Below, in pieces: positions 11,371-22,653 of a stretch of DNA of 64,000 nucleotides (position 1 is its first letter; every line of letters begins with the position of its first letter). Origin of the DNA: Diospyros lotus (taxonomy: Eukaryota; Streptophyta; Magnoliopsida; Ericales; Ebenaceae); the NCBI RefSeq assembly GCF_014633365.1, contig NC_068347.1, positions 35,072,116-35,136,115 on the forward strand. The letters are read 5' to 3'. The notes beneath the pieces are model-generated. The model did no database searches and was not told the DNA's origin. It saw nothing but the letters and a program-made list of their open reading frames with translations. A program made the position numbers and the translations under genes.

Positions 11371-14300
11371 ATGACAGTGGCAGCAGGAATTGGGTACGCT
11401 TTGCTAGCCCTAGGCCCCTCGCTATCGCTCTTCATTGCTGTCATCTCCAAGAAGCCCTTCTTGATCCTTACCGTCCTCTCAAGGTGCTTCTATAATCCCA
11501 ACATTTCACTCAATTCCTCTCAGTTTCTCCATCTGTTGCGATTTTTCTCTAATGTGTGTAAATTTCACTGTTAAGACCCCTTTTGATGATTTTTTTTCTT
11601 GAATCGATGCGTGTAGCACACTGGTATGGCTCATGAGTCTGATAGCGATATCCGCAGTGTGGAGAGCTTTTCTTCCACTGAAAACCACAGCTTGGTGGCC
11701 GTATGGGATTCTTATACTCTCTTCTGTTGTCTTTCAAGAAGGGCTTCGCATCCTCTTCTGGAGAGTTTACAAGTATGCTTTTGTTATTTTGTGCTGTCGG
11801 GGGGAAGCAAAATCAGTATTAATTAAAGAAGGGAAATTGCTAGATGTGAGATAAAACGGAAAAGTAAAGAATAAATTAAAAAAAAACCATGGTGGTTTAG
11901 AGATAAGGTCATTTTCATAGCAATGGCTGTCTTTTGGATTAGCTTTTAGGATAATTGTTCAGATTTTCGTGAGATTTTTTATTCACTTCTGTTTTTCTTT
12001 TCTTGGATTTTGTCTAGGAGGTTAGAAGATGTTTTGGATGCTTTTGCTGACAGAGTCTCAAAACCACGGCTTTTTTTGACTGATAAGATGCAAATTGCTC
12101 TTGGTAAGCTCTGAAGAGTTTTTTCCTTCCTTCTAGTTCACCAGAGTAGTTGCTATGATCCAACTACACTTTTGCACAATATGTTAGTCGCATGTTAGTG
12201 CAATGATCATGGTTAATAGTTGTCTGTTTCTTTCTTTTGCATGTTAGAACACTTTCCAACTTGAAACTTTTTACGTTTCACATTCCCTATTTCTCATGTT
12301 CATGATAGGTCCCGTTCTAAGTTAGCACTTGGGATGTAGTTTGATATGGACATAATTTGTCACACTCACACATATTCATAAAGAGGGGCTTATGTCTCTG
12401 TACAAACTTAAATGTACACTTTTGTATGTGCATGTGTAGATGGTAAGAATAACTAAGACAATATTATTAGTTGAGAAGGTCCATAGCATAAGATGCCTTT
12501 GGTGGAGAATATTTGGATGCAAGATAGCTCAGTGATTTCTCTTATATCTTCTGTTCTTTCAAGTTTGGCTTTTTTATAATGAGTCACACTAATTCAGAGA
12601 GAGCACCCTACTTTTACCTCAACAAGACTTTGGAAATCAATTTTATTTTCTGAAATGTTCTTTGGCAATTGCATGTCTTATTTTACAGATTTGCACAAAC
12701 ATTGTTCAGAAATTGTTATGGTTTTTCTTCTGCCGACATCTATCTTTTATGTACTTTTGCATAATCCTGGCCTAGATCTATCATCTTTTCCTCTAATCAG
12801 TTGATTAAATATGACCACACAATTAAGAGTCCTATGAGTTGAAATTTTAGGATTATTTAGGATGCTTGGCACAGATCAATCCTCATCCTGAACATATTCA
12901 AAAGATCCCTACTTCCATTTGATGCTCTATGCATATGACACTGGTGGATCACTTGGGAACTCATTTGGAACATTAAGTTCTTTTATTGTTCTTGTATTTC
13001 TGATATGTCATTTGGAACATTAAGTTCTTTTATTGTTCTTGTATTTCTGATATGTACAACTTTTAATAAGTTTCACTTCTTTTGTTATCGAAGATAACCT
13101 CAAGTAATATACTGTTTTCGTTGCTCTATGTCTTCCATGGCTAATTTGATGCAATTTAAATCAAATGCATGCAGCTGGTGGTTTGGGTCATGGTGTGGCC
13201 CATGCTGTCTTTTTCTGTCTCAGCCTGTTAACACCTGCATTTGGTCCAGCAACATATTATGTTGAGAAATGCTCACAGATACCATTTTTTCTTGTTTCTG
13301 GTGAGCAAACATTTATTTCTTCTATGTTATCGTTTTCTTTTCCTTTAAGAGTGGGTCATTTGAATTGAAATATTAATTTCTTCTTTCTCTTTCTCTCTAG
13401 TTATTTATTTTTTTTATTTTAGTTTTTTGATGGTTTGCTTTGGCAATGTAAACAATTTATGTTTGAGCTAGCATTTTTTATGATTAAGAATTTGTGAACA
13501 GGTATCATCTAGTATAGTGCCTTCCATGTTGATTCAGGAGGATATTCTTTGATTTTTTAATGTTTATATTTGCTTAATTGTTAGCTTTAAGGTAAGTATT
13601 TATATTATTTGCTTTAATAAGTGGTGATATGACTAGCATGCAACTTTTTTTTTCTCTAAAGATAGATGGATGGCTGAAATTAGAAGGCTTCCATTGTTTC
13701 AGCGACTGTGATTTATAAATACTGCAACTCTAGTATAAATAGTCTTTTAAGACACTTTGTAGGCAACCTTATTATTCTAACTCAACATTTGAGGTTTTGT
13801 TAAACCCTAATTTCATAGTATTCTTCCAGCTTTGATCTTACACTGTTTATAGCCCTAAATCATTTTTTTTGTCTATTATTTGTCTCTAACTATGTCAAAG
13901 TAGTAATAAAGTGAAAGGATCATGTAGTTGTGCTAGCTTTTTTGCTTTGGAGCTATGGTTGGACACAGTAGAGTATGTGGAAGTGGCAATAAACCCAGGA
14001 AGAAGAAATGATTGAGATGCGATGCATGATTGAAGATTTTTTATGGGCTGTGCAAGCTTTGCAGCAGCAGAAACATGTGGGAACCCATATGGAGAATCCA
14101 GAAGGTGAGCCCCTTTTGACATGCTGGAAGGTGGTCTTGAGGGTGAACTTGAAGATGGAGAAGATGAAAACCCATTTCATGTTGATGGACCCATTACTCA
14201 TGTGGGAAAAGGTGGGCTGGAAGGGACATTATTGCATGTCCTTGATTTAAATGGTAGTGGAATTTAGATGATGTTGCTGATTTTCACAGAAATATGCATT

Positions 14301-16853
14301 CAAAATACAAAGATTGGGAAGCTAGCTCGGAGAATTATTTTGAGTGGAAACCAATTCGGAAAATAGGAAGGTGTTGTTTATAAACCTTAAATTGAAGGGC
14401 ACTGCACTTCAATGGTAGAAGAAAGCTGAAGGGAAACATGCACGATGAGACAAGCAGGGAGATAAAATTAGGATTGGGAACAAAAATTTTCTCCCTTTTT
14501 GTTATTATAAGTAGATTTCAAACAAATTCCTAAGATGATAATTGAGATATCTATTGAAGATGAATTGATGAGCATTTATAGTAAATAGCAATGAGTTCTC
14601 TAGTTGGGAAGCCACATTGCAGGTAATGACGGAGGTGAAAAAGGTGAAATCAATTTTACAGTAGATAGTAAATAAAGATGTCATATGATGGCTAAATTGG
14701 GAACATGATCCTGGATAGAGTAAACTGGTGAAATAGCTCATGTAGCCAACCCCAAGTACTTGAAAAAGGTTTAGTGAAGTTGACTTTATTATTTGGGATT
14801 AAGGGTATCCTTTGGAGGTAATTGTTCTTTGTCTGGTGTATCCTATCAAAATTCGTTGTGGGGTCCCACTATGGGAAGCAATTGAGGGAAGATTTTAAGC
14901 AATAAGGGATGAGCTAAATTATGAAGATACATGAGTTCTCAGTGCTTTGCAATGAGCATGGTCAAAGTGAAGTAGTAATAAGAATTCTTGCTGCATAGCT
15001 TGATAAAAGTGGACCTCACCCCTTTATGATGCTTCTGGTTCTTTGTTTTATTTTATTTCGCTTTAGATGAGTCAATAGTCCTACTTCATAGGCAAACAAT
15101 ATTTCTTGGCTTATGGCTTGCTAACTGTTTTGCAAATTGCAGCGGTTATTGCCCTTGGCTTTGTTACCATTCACACTTTCACAATGGTCATTGCGTTCAA
15201 TGGATATGCAGAGAAGAATATAGTGGACCAATTGTTTGCTCCCATAGTTCACTTGGTTGCAGGAATGCTGGTAATTATCTCTACTTTTTGTGTTGAACAT
15301 TATATTTATTTCTGTTGCATATAAATTCTAATTACATTACCTTTTCTCAATATGCATGAATGACCTTCAATGGTGTGACCGGTTTTTCTCTCATCCCCTT
15401 ACTTCCTTTTGGATACCTTGATATTAAAGTCATATATGATTAAGCAAAATTAATCTATCTTAACTATTTGGTAGATTAACCTTGCAACCTTCAGTGGTGT
15501 GACCGGTTCCTCTCTCATTCTCTTACTTCCGTTTTAATACCTTGATATTAAAGTCATATATGTTTTAACAAAATTAATCTATCTTAACTATTTGGTAGAT
15601 TAACCTTGCAACCTTCAGTGGTGTGACCGGTTCCTCTCTCATTCTCTTACTTCCGTTTTAATACCTTGATATTAAAGTCATATATGTTTTAACAAAATTA
15701 ATCTATCTTAACTATTTGGTAGATTAACCTTGCAACCTTCAGTGGTGTGACTGGTTCCTCTCTCATTCTCTTACTTCCATTTGAATACCTTGATATTAAA
15801 GTCATATATGTTTTAACAAAATTAATCTATCTTAACTATTTGGTAGATTAACCTTGCAACCTTCAGTGGTGTGACTGGTTCCTCTCTCATTCTCTTACTT
15901 CCGTTTGAATACCTTGATATTAAAGTCATATATAAACAACAACAACAACATATCCAGCCTTTATCCCACTTATTAAAGTCATATATGTTTTAACAAAATT
16001 AATCCATCTTAACTATTTGGTAGATTAACCTTGTAACTGATTATCAAGGAATATACGCATTGATGTTTGATGGTTTCATGCTTAAATATTCTGTTTGCTT
16101 TTTATGGTTTAGAAATTTTTAACCGCTCAATTGAATACGAACTGTCTTAGATGAATCAGTTTGGACTTTTAACATAATTTTGCAGTAAGGTCAAAAGTAA
16201 CCCCCTTTGTGAAATGGTGGCCGCACACACTTTGATTAAATGGAAGTTCTCTAGGACCATTATATGTCATGTTTCAAGTGTTATTCTCTCTTGTGACGAT
16301 GAGGGGTTCATTGTTGTTCTGTTCATTTTGGTTGACATAATTGATTACTGTCCTCAAAACTTGCGAGATGCTGATAGCTGATACACACATTATTTCTCAT
16401 TGTATCTCTACATCAATTTCTCCTGGTCTAATTGAAAAGATGTCTCCTTCATGATTTGATTGAGCTGATAGGTTTACTTGGCTGTGAAAGTGGAACATTT
16501 AATGCTTTATAGGCTACTATCTGGGTGTTTAGAGTGGGGGAGTTCATACAGTTAAAACCTGACTAGCTGAATGAGCAAATTATTTTTTTTATCTAAGAAA
16601 AAGAAGAAAAGAGCTTGTGATAAACCATACAGTGCAAAATTGTTATTTGGAAATCTTGTTCTAGTGGATGAGGTCCATCCCTTATGATTTCCTTCTATTC
16701 ACTTACCTTCTTTTTCCTCAGACTCTCATAAACCTCGCATCTGGGGGTTGCATTGTTGGAATTCCTCTCCTCTATTTCATGGCTGCTTTGACCTTGATGC
16801 ACTGTGGAAAGATGGTTCAGCGGAGATTGACACAGAACCAAAGCAGGCAGTGA
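11371..16853 (+). CDS. APH1: Gamma-secretase subunit APH-1-like
   Basis: Exons 11371-11483, 11617-11772, 12018-12103, 13175-13300, 15143-15270 and 16722-16853 join through GT-AG introns into 741 nt, 246 aa plus stop, close to the length of the Arabidopsis homologue. APH-1 is the multi-pass scaffold of gamma-secretase, the intramembrane protease complex with presenilin, nicastrin and PEN-2. The start [17 protein letters not shown] and the block [13 protein letters not shown] are family signatures. The two histidines that are conserved in APH-1 transmembrane helices fall at residues 171 (TIHTF) and 197 (IVHLV), the same numbers as in human APH-1. Several hydrophobic segments fit the seven-helix topology. 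The ATG is preceded by AACACC. All key motifs are intact. A gypsy LTR ends 466 bp upstream; intron 5 holds a minisatellite and intron 4 a gag remnant. Confidence 0.96.
12961..13054 (+). repeat. 47-bp tandem duplication in APH-1 intron 3
   Basis: Two adjacent copies (12961-13007 and 13008-13054) of a unit beginning TCATTTGGAACATTAAG are identical as read. It lies within the intron and affects no splice site. Confidence 0.85.
13988..14760 (+). pseudogene. Degenerate Ty3/Gypsy gag remnant in APH-1 intron 4
   Basis: Scattered frames resemble a gag capsid region: [20 protein letters not shown] near 14290-14355, then a [14 protein letters not shown] block near 14385-14420 and a KQGDKI-like stretch. 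Frames change repeatedly and stops are common. No LTRs or boundaries were found. This is recognition by eye of a degenerate family and needs a translated search. Confidence 0.45.
15357..16034 (+). repeat. 124-bp minisatellite, about 5.4 copies, in APH-1 intron 5
   Basis: Units begin with CTTGCAACC at 15481, 15605, 15729 and 15853, exactly 124 bp apart, after a more diverged first unit near 15357. The units at 15481 and 15605 are identical as read; later ones differ at a few sites (CCGG/CTGG, GTTTT/ATTTG/GTTTG). The last interval is 177 bp because of a 53-bp insertion (37 bp plus a 16-bp target-site duplication). Confidence 0.93.
15934..15970 (-). mobile_element. 37-bp RTE-type LINE (or SINE-tail) 3' end with 16-bp target-site duplication
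   Basis: A (AAC)n run followed by ATATCCAGCCTTTATCCCACT is the reverse complement of the 3' end of plant RTE LINEs, and of the LINE piece at 42336-42638. It is flanked by perfect 16-bp copies of TATTAAAGTCATATAT at 15918-15933 and 15971-15986. The minisatellite period confirms the insertion length. Confidence 0.85.
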
Positions 16854-18489
16854 AAAAATCAAATGCTGGTAAATCTAGTTTTGTTAATGTACGTGCTTCA
16901 TGTGTAAAAACTTCAAGTCAACCAGATGCTCTCTTTGCATGTATCAAAACTGTTTACCTCTTCTTTACAGTTGTACCAGAAAAAAAGAAATATAAAATCT
17001 TCAGCTGTGCCTAAGATCGCGTTGTTGTCATTGACACTGGTTCTGTTTTCATCTACTACTTTTGCAAAGGTGGTAAAATTCCAGGCTTATCATTACCAAA
17101 TCCCATGTGCATGGTAGCTGTGGTTTAGCTATAAATTCCTTTATTCCTAGTGCATTATCCTTGCTAGATGGTGGTTCCCTGGTTTTCCAATAATTCAAAC
17201 ACATCATCCTGCAAGCTTACTTGGAAGATCTATAACATGTGAAGCTAAATGCAATTGTTAGTGAAAAGAAATCATTAGTGGGAGAACTATATGCAATTGC
17301 AATAGTTGGACAGTAGGAGTGCCTAAAACATCCACAATGCTTGTTCATGCATATAGATTTTTGCATAATTGGTTGTTTTATGTTTGTGTCGTCATATTTC
17401 TTTTAACAAACCATTTATTCTTCCTATTTCTAATCTCCTCCTTGTTGAATGTTTTCCTTTCATTTCTTTCCAAATTAGGAGTTAGAGTAGGCTTTAAATG
17501 TGAAACAATCAAGTATAAGATTAAGGAGTGCTTGAATATCACTTCTCAGTTAATTTCTTCAAACGGCAGGATCAGTTTTCTTTCAGGACTGTCATGTCTG
17601 CAGAAAATGCATGCTTGTTCAGAACTTTTTTCCCTATGGGATTCAGGGATTCAGGTGCCACTGCCACTAATCAATGCACTGGTCGTGTTAAATTGCAATT
17701 ACTCTGTTGAAGCCCGTAGACCATATTTGAGTAATATACCCACAATATTCAGATGTAACAGCTTGGTTACAACTTACAACCACCAAGTTGTGTATGATAC
17801 TCTTGAGATATCAGGCATTGGAGATGGAGCAACTCTTAACAAGAAAAAGAAAGAAGAAAAGGGACCTTTTCTCTCAAGCCAGGTATGAGTTCATGATGTT
17901 TCAAACGCCATTTTTATCAAATCTCAAGGAGGTTCAGGTTTTTGCCCTCAAGATTTAGAAGCCTTTTATATCATAAGAGCCTCTTGTGCCCCAAGCAACT
18001 TATTTGTGTGTGTCCAATGGGCTGTATAAAGAGAGAAAAAGTTGGGCTTAAAAGGCCATATTCATGCTTGCAGAGATGTTATAGTGACCTACTTTGCACC
18101 CAAATTTTTGTTTGCCCAGAGTTTGTGAACTATTATGCGTACTTGGTGAGTTTATTCATTACTTGCAGAGGCTTGTATTCCAAAACCAGCATTTCAAATT
18201 GAATAAAAACAAAATATATTCAGAAGATATTGTAAATCTCAATGCATTTCTAAGTTCCGTAATCGTTTGATTTACAGATGAGAGTAAACTGGACGAACCA
18301 CTAAGGCTGCAGCTTCACTTGCCAATTCAAACTTCTATTATTACTAATCAAAAAAAAAAAAAAAAAAAGAAACAAATTAATGAAATGCTTGTAATGCCAA
18401 TTTTACATATAGGGCTTATGTTGTGTTAAAAGCAAAACCTAAATTGTTGTAGAAGTTTCTGGTTGTTTCCACAAGTTTTAATACATATT
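16854..18489. other. Intergenic region between convergent APH-1 and METTL18-like genes
   Basis: It must contain the 3' UTRs of both genes. No convincing coding frame was found. A run of A lies at about 18350-18368. Confidence 0.5.
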
Positions 18490-21400
18490 TCATCTGAGAA
18501 CGAACTTCCATATCTCTCTATCAGACATCTCTTTGACTAAATGGGTTCCCAAAATGCTTTCTTCATCCACCAAATTTCGCAAATGCCTTGTTGCACTGTT
18601 GATACCAACATAATTCTTCTTTGTGGCCAGAAACAATACTCCGTATGGAGGCCTCAAGCACTGGTGATGAAACAAAGGAGAAAACAATCAACAAGATGAA
18701 CAAGTATGAGAAAAAAAAACAAACTAAATACATGTAGTAGCAGCAGCAGCTGCAGCGCCCAGTCGATCAAAATGAGGTAGAAAGGGCAAGAACCGTGTCA
18801 CAAACGCTAGCCACCTTTGGGTTTGCATACCAATAATTGGCAAATACCTACTTATTGAAAAATAAAGACAAAAAAGTGATTGGCCAAGATCTCGCAAATT
18901 TATGACTTGAAGAACTTTCAGTTCCTCAAAATCATCTAACCTGACCTACTAACCATGTGAATCAACAGGGCTAGCAGAAGTCAACAATGTTTAACTGTTC
19001 GCTACATGTTGCCACAGTTTGTTCATGGTACCAAGAAGTTGGTAATCAAAACATTAAAAGACAACTTGATGGAGTCATCCTTCCAGATCATTCAATGACA
19101 GAGGAAAGGACAGAACACGGAAATCAAAGTGACTAACCTTCTTTATGAGAGCATATAGCTTCTTCAAGGAGGTCAATGAATATGGAATCTCTGTCATCAA
19201 TATAACATCATAACCCCCTTCTCCCTGGTCTGTCTCATTAGCCCTTTCCCAAATCCTGCTTCCAGAGAGCTTCCTTGATCGTCTTGAGGAAGATTCTTGT
19301 CCTGCTATGCTGCCATCTTGGCTACTACAACCATCCATAAAATCTTCCTCGGAGAAGCTTAGGTTCGTTGTTGTTGGCACCTCAAACCCTTCGCCCCTTA
19401 CAATGGATAAGACTGAGGGGAGTTCTTCCCATTCTCCAGCATAGAAATGGACATCTGGAGCTATAGGTTGTCTTGACGGAGTCAGAGGGCTCTCCTGATG
19501 TCGGCTTTGCCTGTCACGAGCCTGCTCAAGATTGGCTAGGACGTTAGGGATGGTTATGCATCTTATAGTTTCCGCACTGAGGTCTTGAAAGTGTACTGCT
19601 GCAGCTCCCTGCAAGAAGATTTTAACAGACGATTTCAAAATCGTTCATGTCATACAGATAGGAATTCAATTAACGGTAACTGTCTTCCTTCCTGGTCTTC
19701 TAGTCTTTAACACATGACAGACCTAAGTCTAGGACAAAAGCCCTTCCCCTGCCCCGATTTTTTTGAGCTCTCTCTATTATGGCCCTATGGAATTATTCTG
19801 TGTCTAAGGAGCGAGAAACAATTTATGTTCTGCATACTAGGAAAGAAGTACTAGTCAGAAGTTGGGAACCAACAATAAAAAGTTTTCGTACCATTCCTGT
19901 AAAAAATTACTGTTGCAGTAACAGCAGGTTCTTGTGCAGTGCGCCGCAAAAGCAAAAAAAGGCAACACAAAGAAAAAGAAAACATAGCATCTACCTATAG
20001 GCTGTATCTTCATTAACAAGCACAGAAAGTAGCTGGGGGCAATCAATAAAGTAACCTTCCCTTAATAAGGTTATCACCTACTCTTATCCATACAAGGCAA
20101 ATAACAGAAATCAATATATTCTCAAATTTGCTGACTCAAGCATTTGAAAGGACCCAAAACTTTTATTGTTGCTTTTCCATCAAAGTTGGAAACCAACAAT
20201 AGCAGTTGTCCATGTCAATTAGCTCCTCGAGAAAATGGTAACGACTATTGTTAAAATTTGAAGGGGAAAAAGAATAAGACAGATCGTTAAATGCTTGACA
20301 ACACCAATTGCTAGCAAAACCCCTAGGACCACCTATCATTGATAATTCTTAAATTTGGCCAAGTATAAGAGAGTTAGCTACAATCAGGACACAACAAAAT
20401 TCAGACCCAAATGCCAGTGACAAAACCGAACTATGGATCATTCATTTCAAACTAGAATCAGTTAGATATAGAACTACATCAAAAGTTGAGCGGAGCAGCA
20501 GTTAGGAAAAACATGATTAATATACCTTCAGGCAAGCAAAGATCCCTGGAAGTCCATAGCTGCAACTAAGCTGAAAGATTAACAAAATGAACACTATTAA
20601 TATTTCATTTTGCACCATAAATAAGGAGTATATGAAAAGTGTAATGATATACAAATAGAATTTTATACAAAATGACATGGGTCATTAAGAACAGTACATT
20701 CAGAAGGAAAACACCTATCGAATAGGCTTATAATTGTAAAAATGCCACTGTCGATCATTTTTTAGAATGTGCTGAAATTACCTCAAGTACCCTTTTCCCT
20801 CTAAAACTCAACTGTCCATCACGTATCTCATGTTTAAGGACATTAACAAGATCAATTGAGCTATCCCAAGATTTCAGCAACCCTGCAACAAGACCAGATC
20901 AAATTTGTAGAATTAGAATCAACTGAAGAAATAAGGAAAATTCCAATATATTGGTTTGCAAGAAGCATTCAAATCAAGAATGATATTTAGGCGTTGGACA
21001 ACTGCAACAACTCCCCTTAAACAATATAATGGTGGGCAATGACATACCTTCAGGTTTAAAAGAGATTGATTCTGAACCGGTAAAGCCAATTATATCAGCA
21101 ACACTAACTGTTCCCTGCAAGGGAATAAAAAGGAAGGATGTGACTAAATACTGTGTATATGATACAAAAATCGAATACATTCAAAGAGGAAAACTGATAT
21201 TTATCACTTGTCAGGGATTCAGACAATGCAAGACCTATAACCTAGGTTCTGAGCAAGGAATTTTATATTCCTGTAATCAAGTCATTAATTTTTAATATAA
21301 ACAGTAAAGTATATAAATATCAAGCCATGAAATAAAATTCAACAAGGAATCAGACATGTTTGCTGATTTTGAAGTGCATGTAACATTCTCTCCTCTATGA

Positions 21401-22615
21401 CGCGTAGCAAAAAAAACCTATTGTATTGATCTAAAGCAATATGATAATGCAAACAAAAAAAATTCACATCAGAAGCCTTGTACAGAAGAAATCACTCCTA
21501 GATGGGCCGTCTAAATGAAATAACTGAATATTTATGAATGGAAATAAAAAACGCAATATGGCTGCAAAAGTACTACTATAATATTTCTCCTTTGTAAAAG
21601 AGAAAATGATTGCTCAATGGAGATAGCACAATAGCACCCTTTCTTCCCACCAAGACTCTCACCAAAAAAAACAAAAAGGTAATAATAATAGCAAAAATAA
21701 AACATACATATATACATACATATATATATAAAGAAGAATGTGAAGGAAAGGAGGGACGACGGAAAGAATTGGTGATAGCAAGTTTCTTTTACCCAATGTT
21801 TCCATGAGATATCTGAGACAGTGGGTTGGCCTTTTATCATCAGAGGGAGAGAGAGAGGGAGGAAATGATAAGGGAAAAAGAAAGATATTGTTTGTTGGAG
21901 AAAATGTTTTTGCCAAGCAGCAGAAATTTTTTTCATCTAAAGTGAGACACCATATGAATATAGGCTAACATTAAGACATGAGATGAGATATCCCTGATTG
22001 AATCTCTTGCTCGAGTGGATCAATGAAAAACTAGTTACTGCAGCTTAGTTAAGTCTTAACTTAAATTGCCAAACCACATCCCCAAGAATATTCACTTTTA
22101 CAAGAAAGATTACATCCTACAGCAGCAGTTTGTTTTTTTGCTTTTTTGGACCTGTTGCTCTTTTGTTCTCATTAATAATATTCTCACCATTTATAAAAAT
22201 AAAAATAAAAAATCATTGCTTAACTAGGACTTGGAATACCTTCAACATATTAAGTCCTTGCAAGTCTACATTATCACCAGCATACTTGTAAGTGTGAGCC
22301 ATCTGCACAAAATGGAAAGAAAAAAAAGAAGAGAAAATTGGAGCTTGAACTTCAGGAGTCATTACATTAAATGAATTGAAAGCTTCAGACAACAATCTCA
22401 AGCCTTGAAATCCAAGATTTATTCTATTACATCCATGAGAATTCTGCCCTCAAAGCTGCGAAAAAGGCCAACACATATACCTTGGATGGGAGAATCTCCA
22501 CAGCTGGAGAAGGGAGATGCACGTCTTTCTCATAAATGGTGGACGTGCTGTGAGTTCCTTTGTCATGGGGCACTAAGCCAGGCAAACACTGTGAAAGCAG
22601 CGATGGTGCACGCAT
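18490..22615 (-). CDS. Histidine protein methyltransferase, METTL18/HPM1-like
   Basis: Exons 22615-22481, 22302-22240, 21114-21048, 20882-20782, 20570-20526, 19608-19138 and 18660-18490 join in frame into 1053 nt, 350 aa plus stop. METTL18/Hpm1 enzymes are SAM-dependent and methylate a histidine of ribosomal protein uL3. Recognisable blocks are MRAPSLLSQCLPGLVPHD at the N-terminus, SSIDLVNVLKHEIRDGQLSF, GLPGIFACLKGAAAVHFQDL, ETIRCITIPNVLANLEQ, VHFYAGEWEELPSVLS and YDVILMTEIPYSL, ending in a CLRPPYGVLFLATKKNYVG exon. The plant form has a serine-rich insert at about residues 220-260. SAM motif I, normally D/E-L-G-C-G, reads E122-L-S-C-S, with both glycines changed to serine. Everything else looks intact, so the gene is probably real, but SAM binding is open to doubt. 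Confidence 0.93.
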
Positions 22616-22653
22616 TGTGGTCTAATATGTGGGATCCGGATCTCAGGGCAGGA
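22616..22653 (-). other. Probable 5' UTR part of METTL18-like exon containing the ATG
   Basis: A TTTACAG acceptor on - ends at 22654, 38 nt upstream of the ATG. It would pair with the donor after the leader exon near 24838. Confidence 0.45.

Noticed and set aside
15357..16034. Regularly spaced repeats that might suggest a CRISPR array
   Set aside because: Units of 124 bp are head-to-tail without unique spacers, inside a plant intron. It is a minisatellite.
17319..17888. 189-codon open frame downstream of APH-1
   Set aside because: The N-terminal half is low-complexity hydrophobic from T-rich DNA, no family is recognised, and no splice or start context supports it. It probably lies in the APH-1 3' flank.
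21532..21936. 134-codon minus-strand frame in a METTL18-like intron
   Set aside because: Made of A/T microsatellite translation (Y-, F- and L-rich); inside an intron with consistent splice sites.
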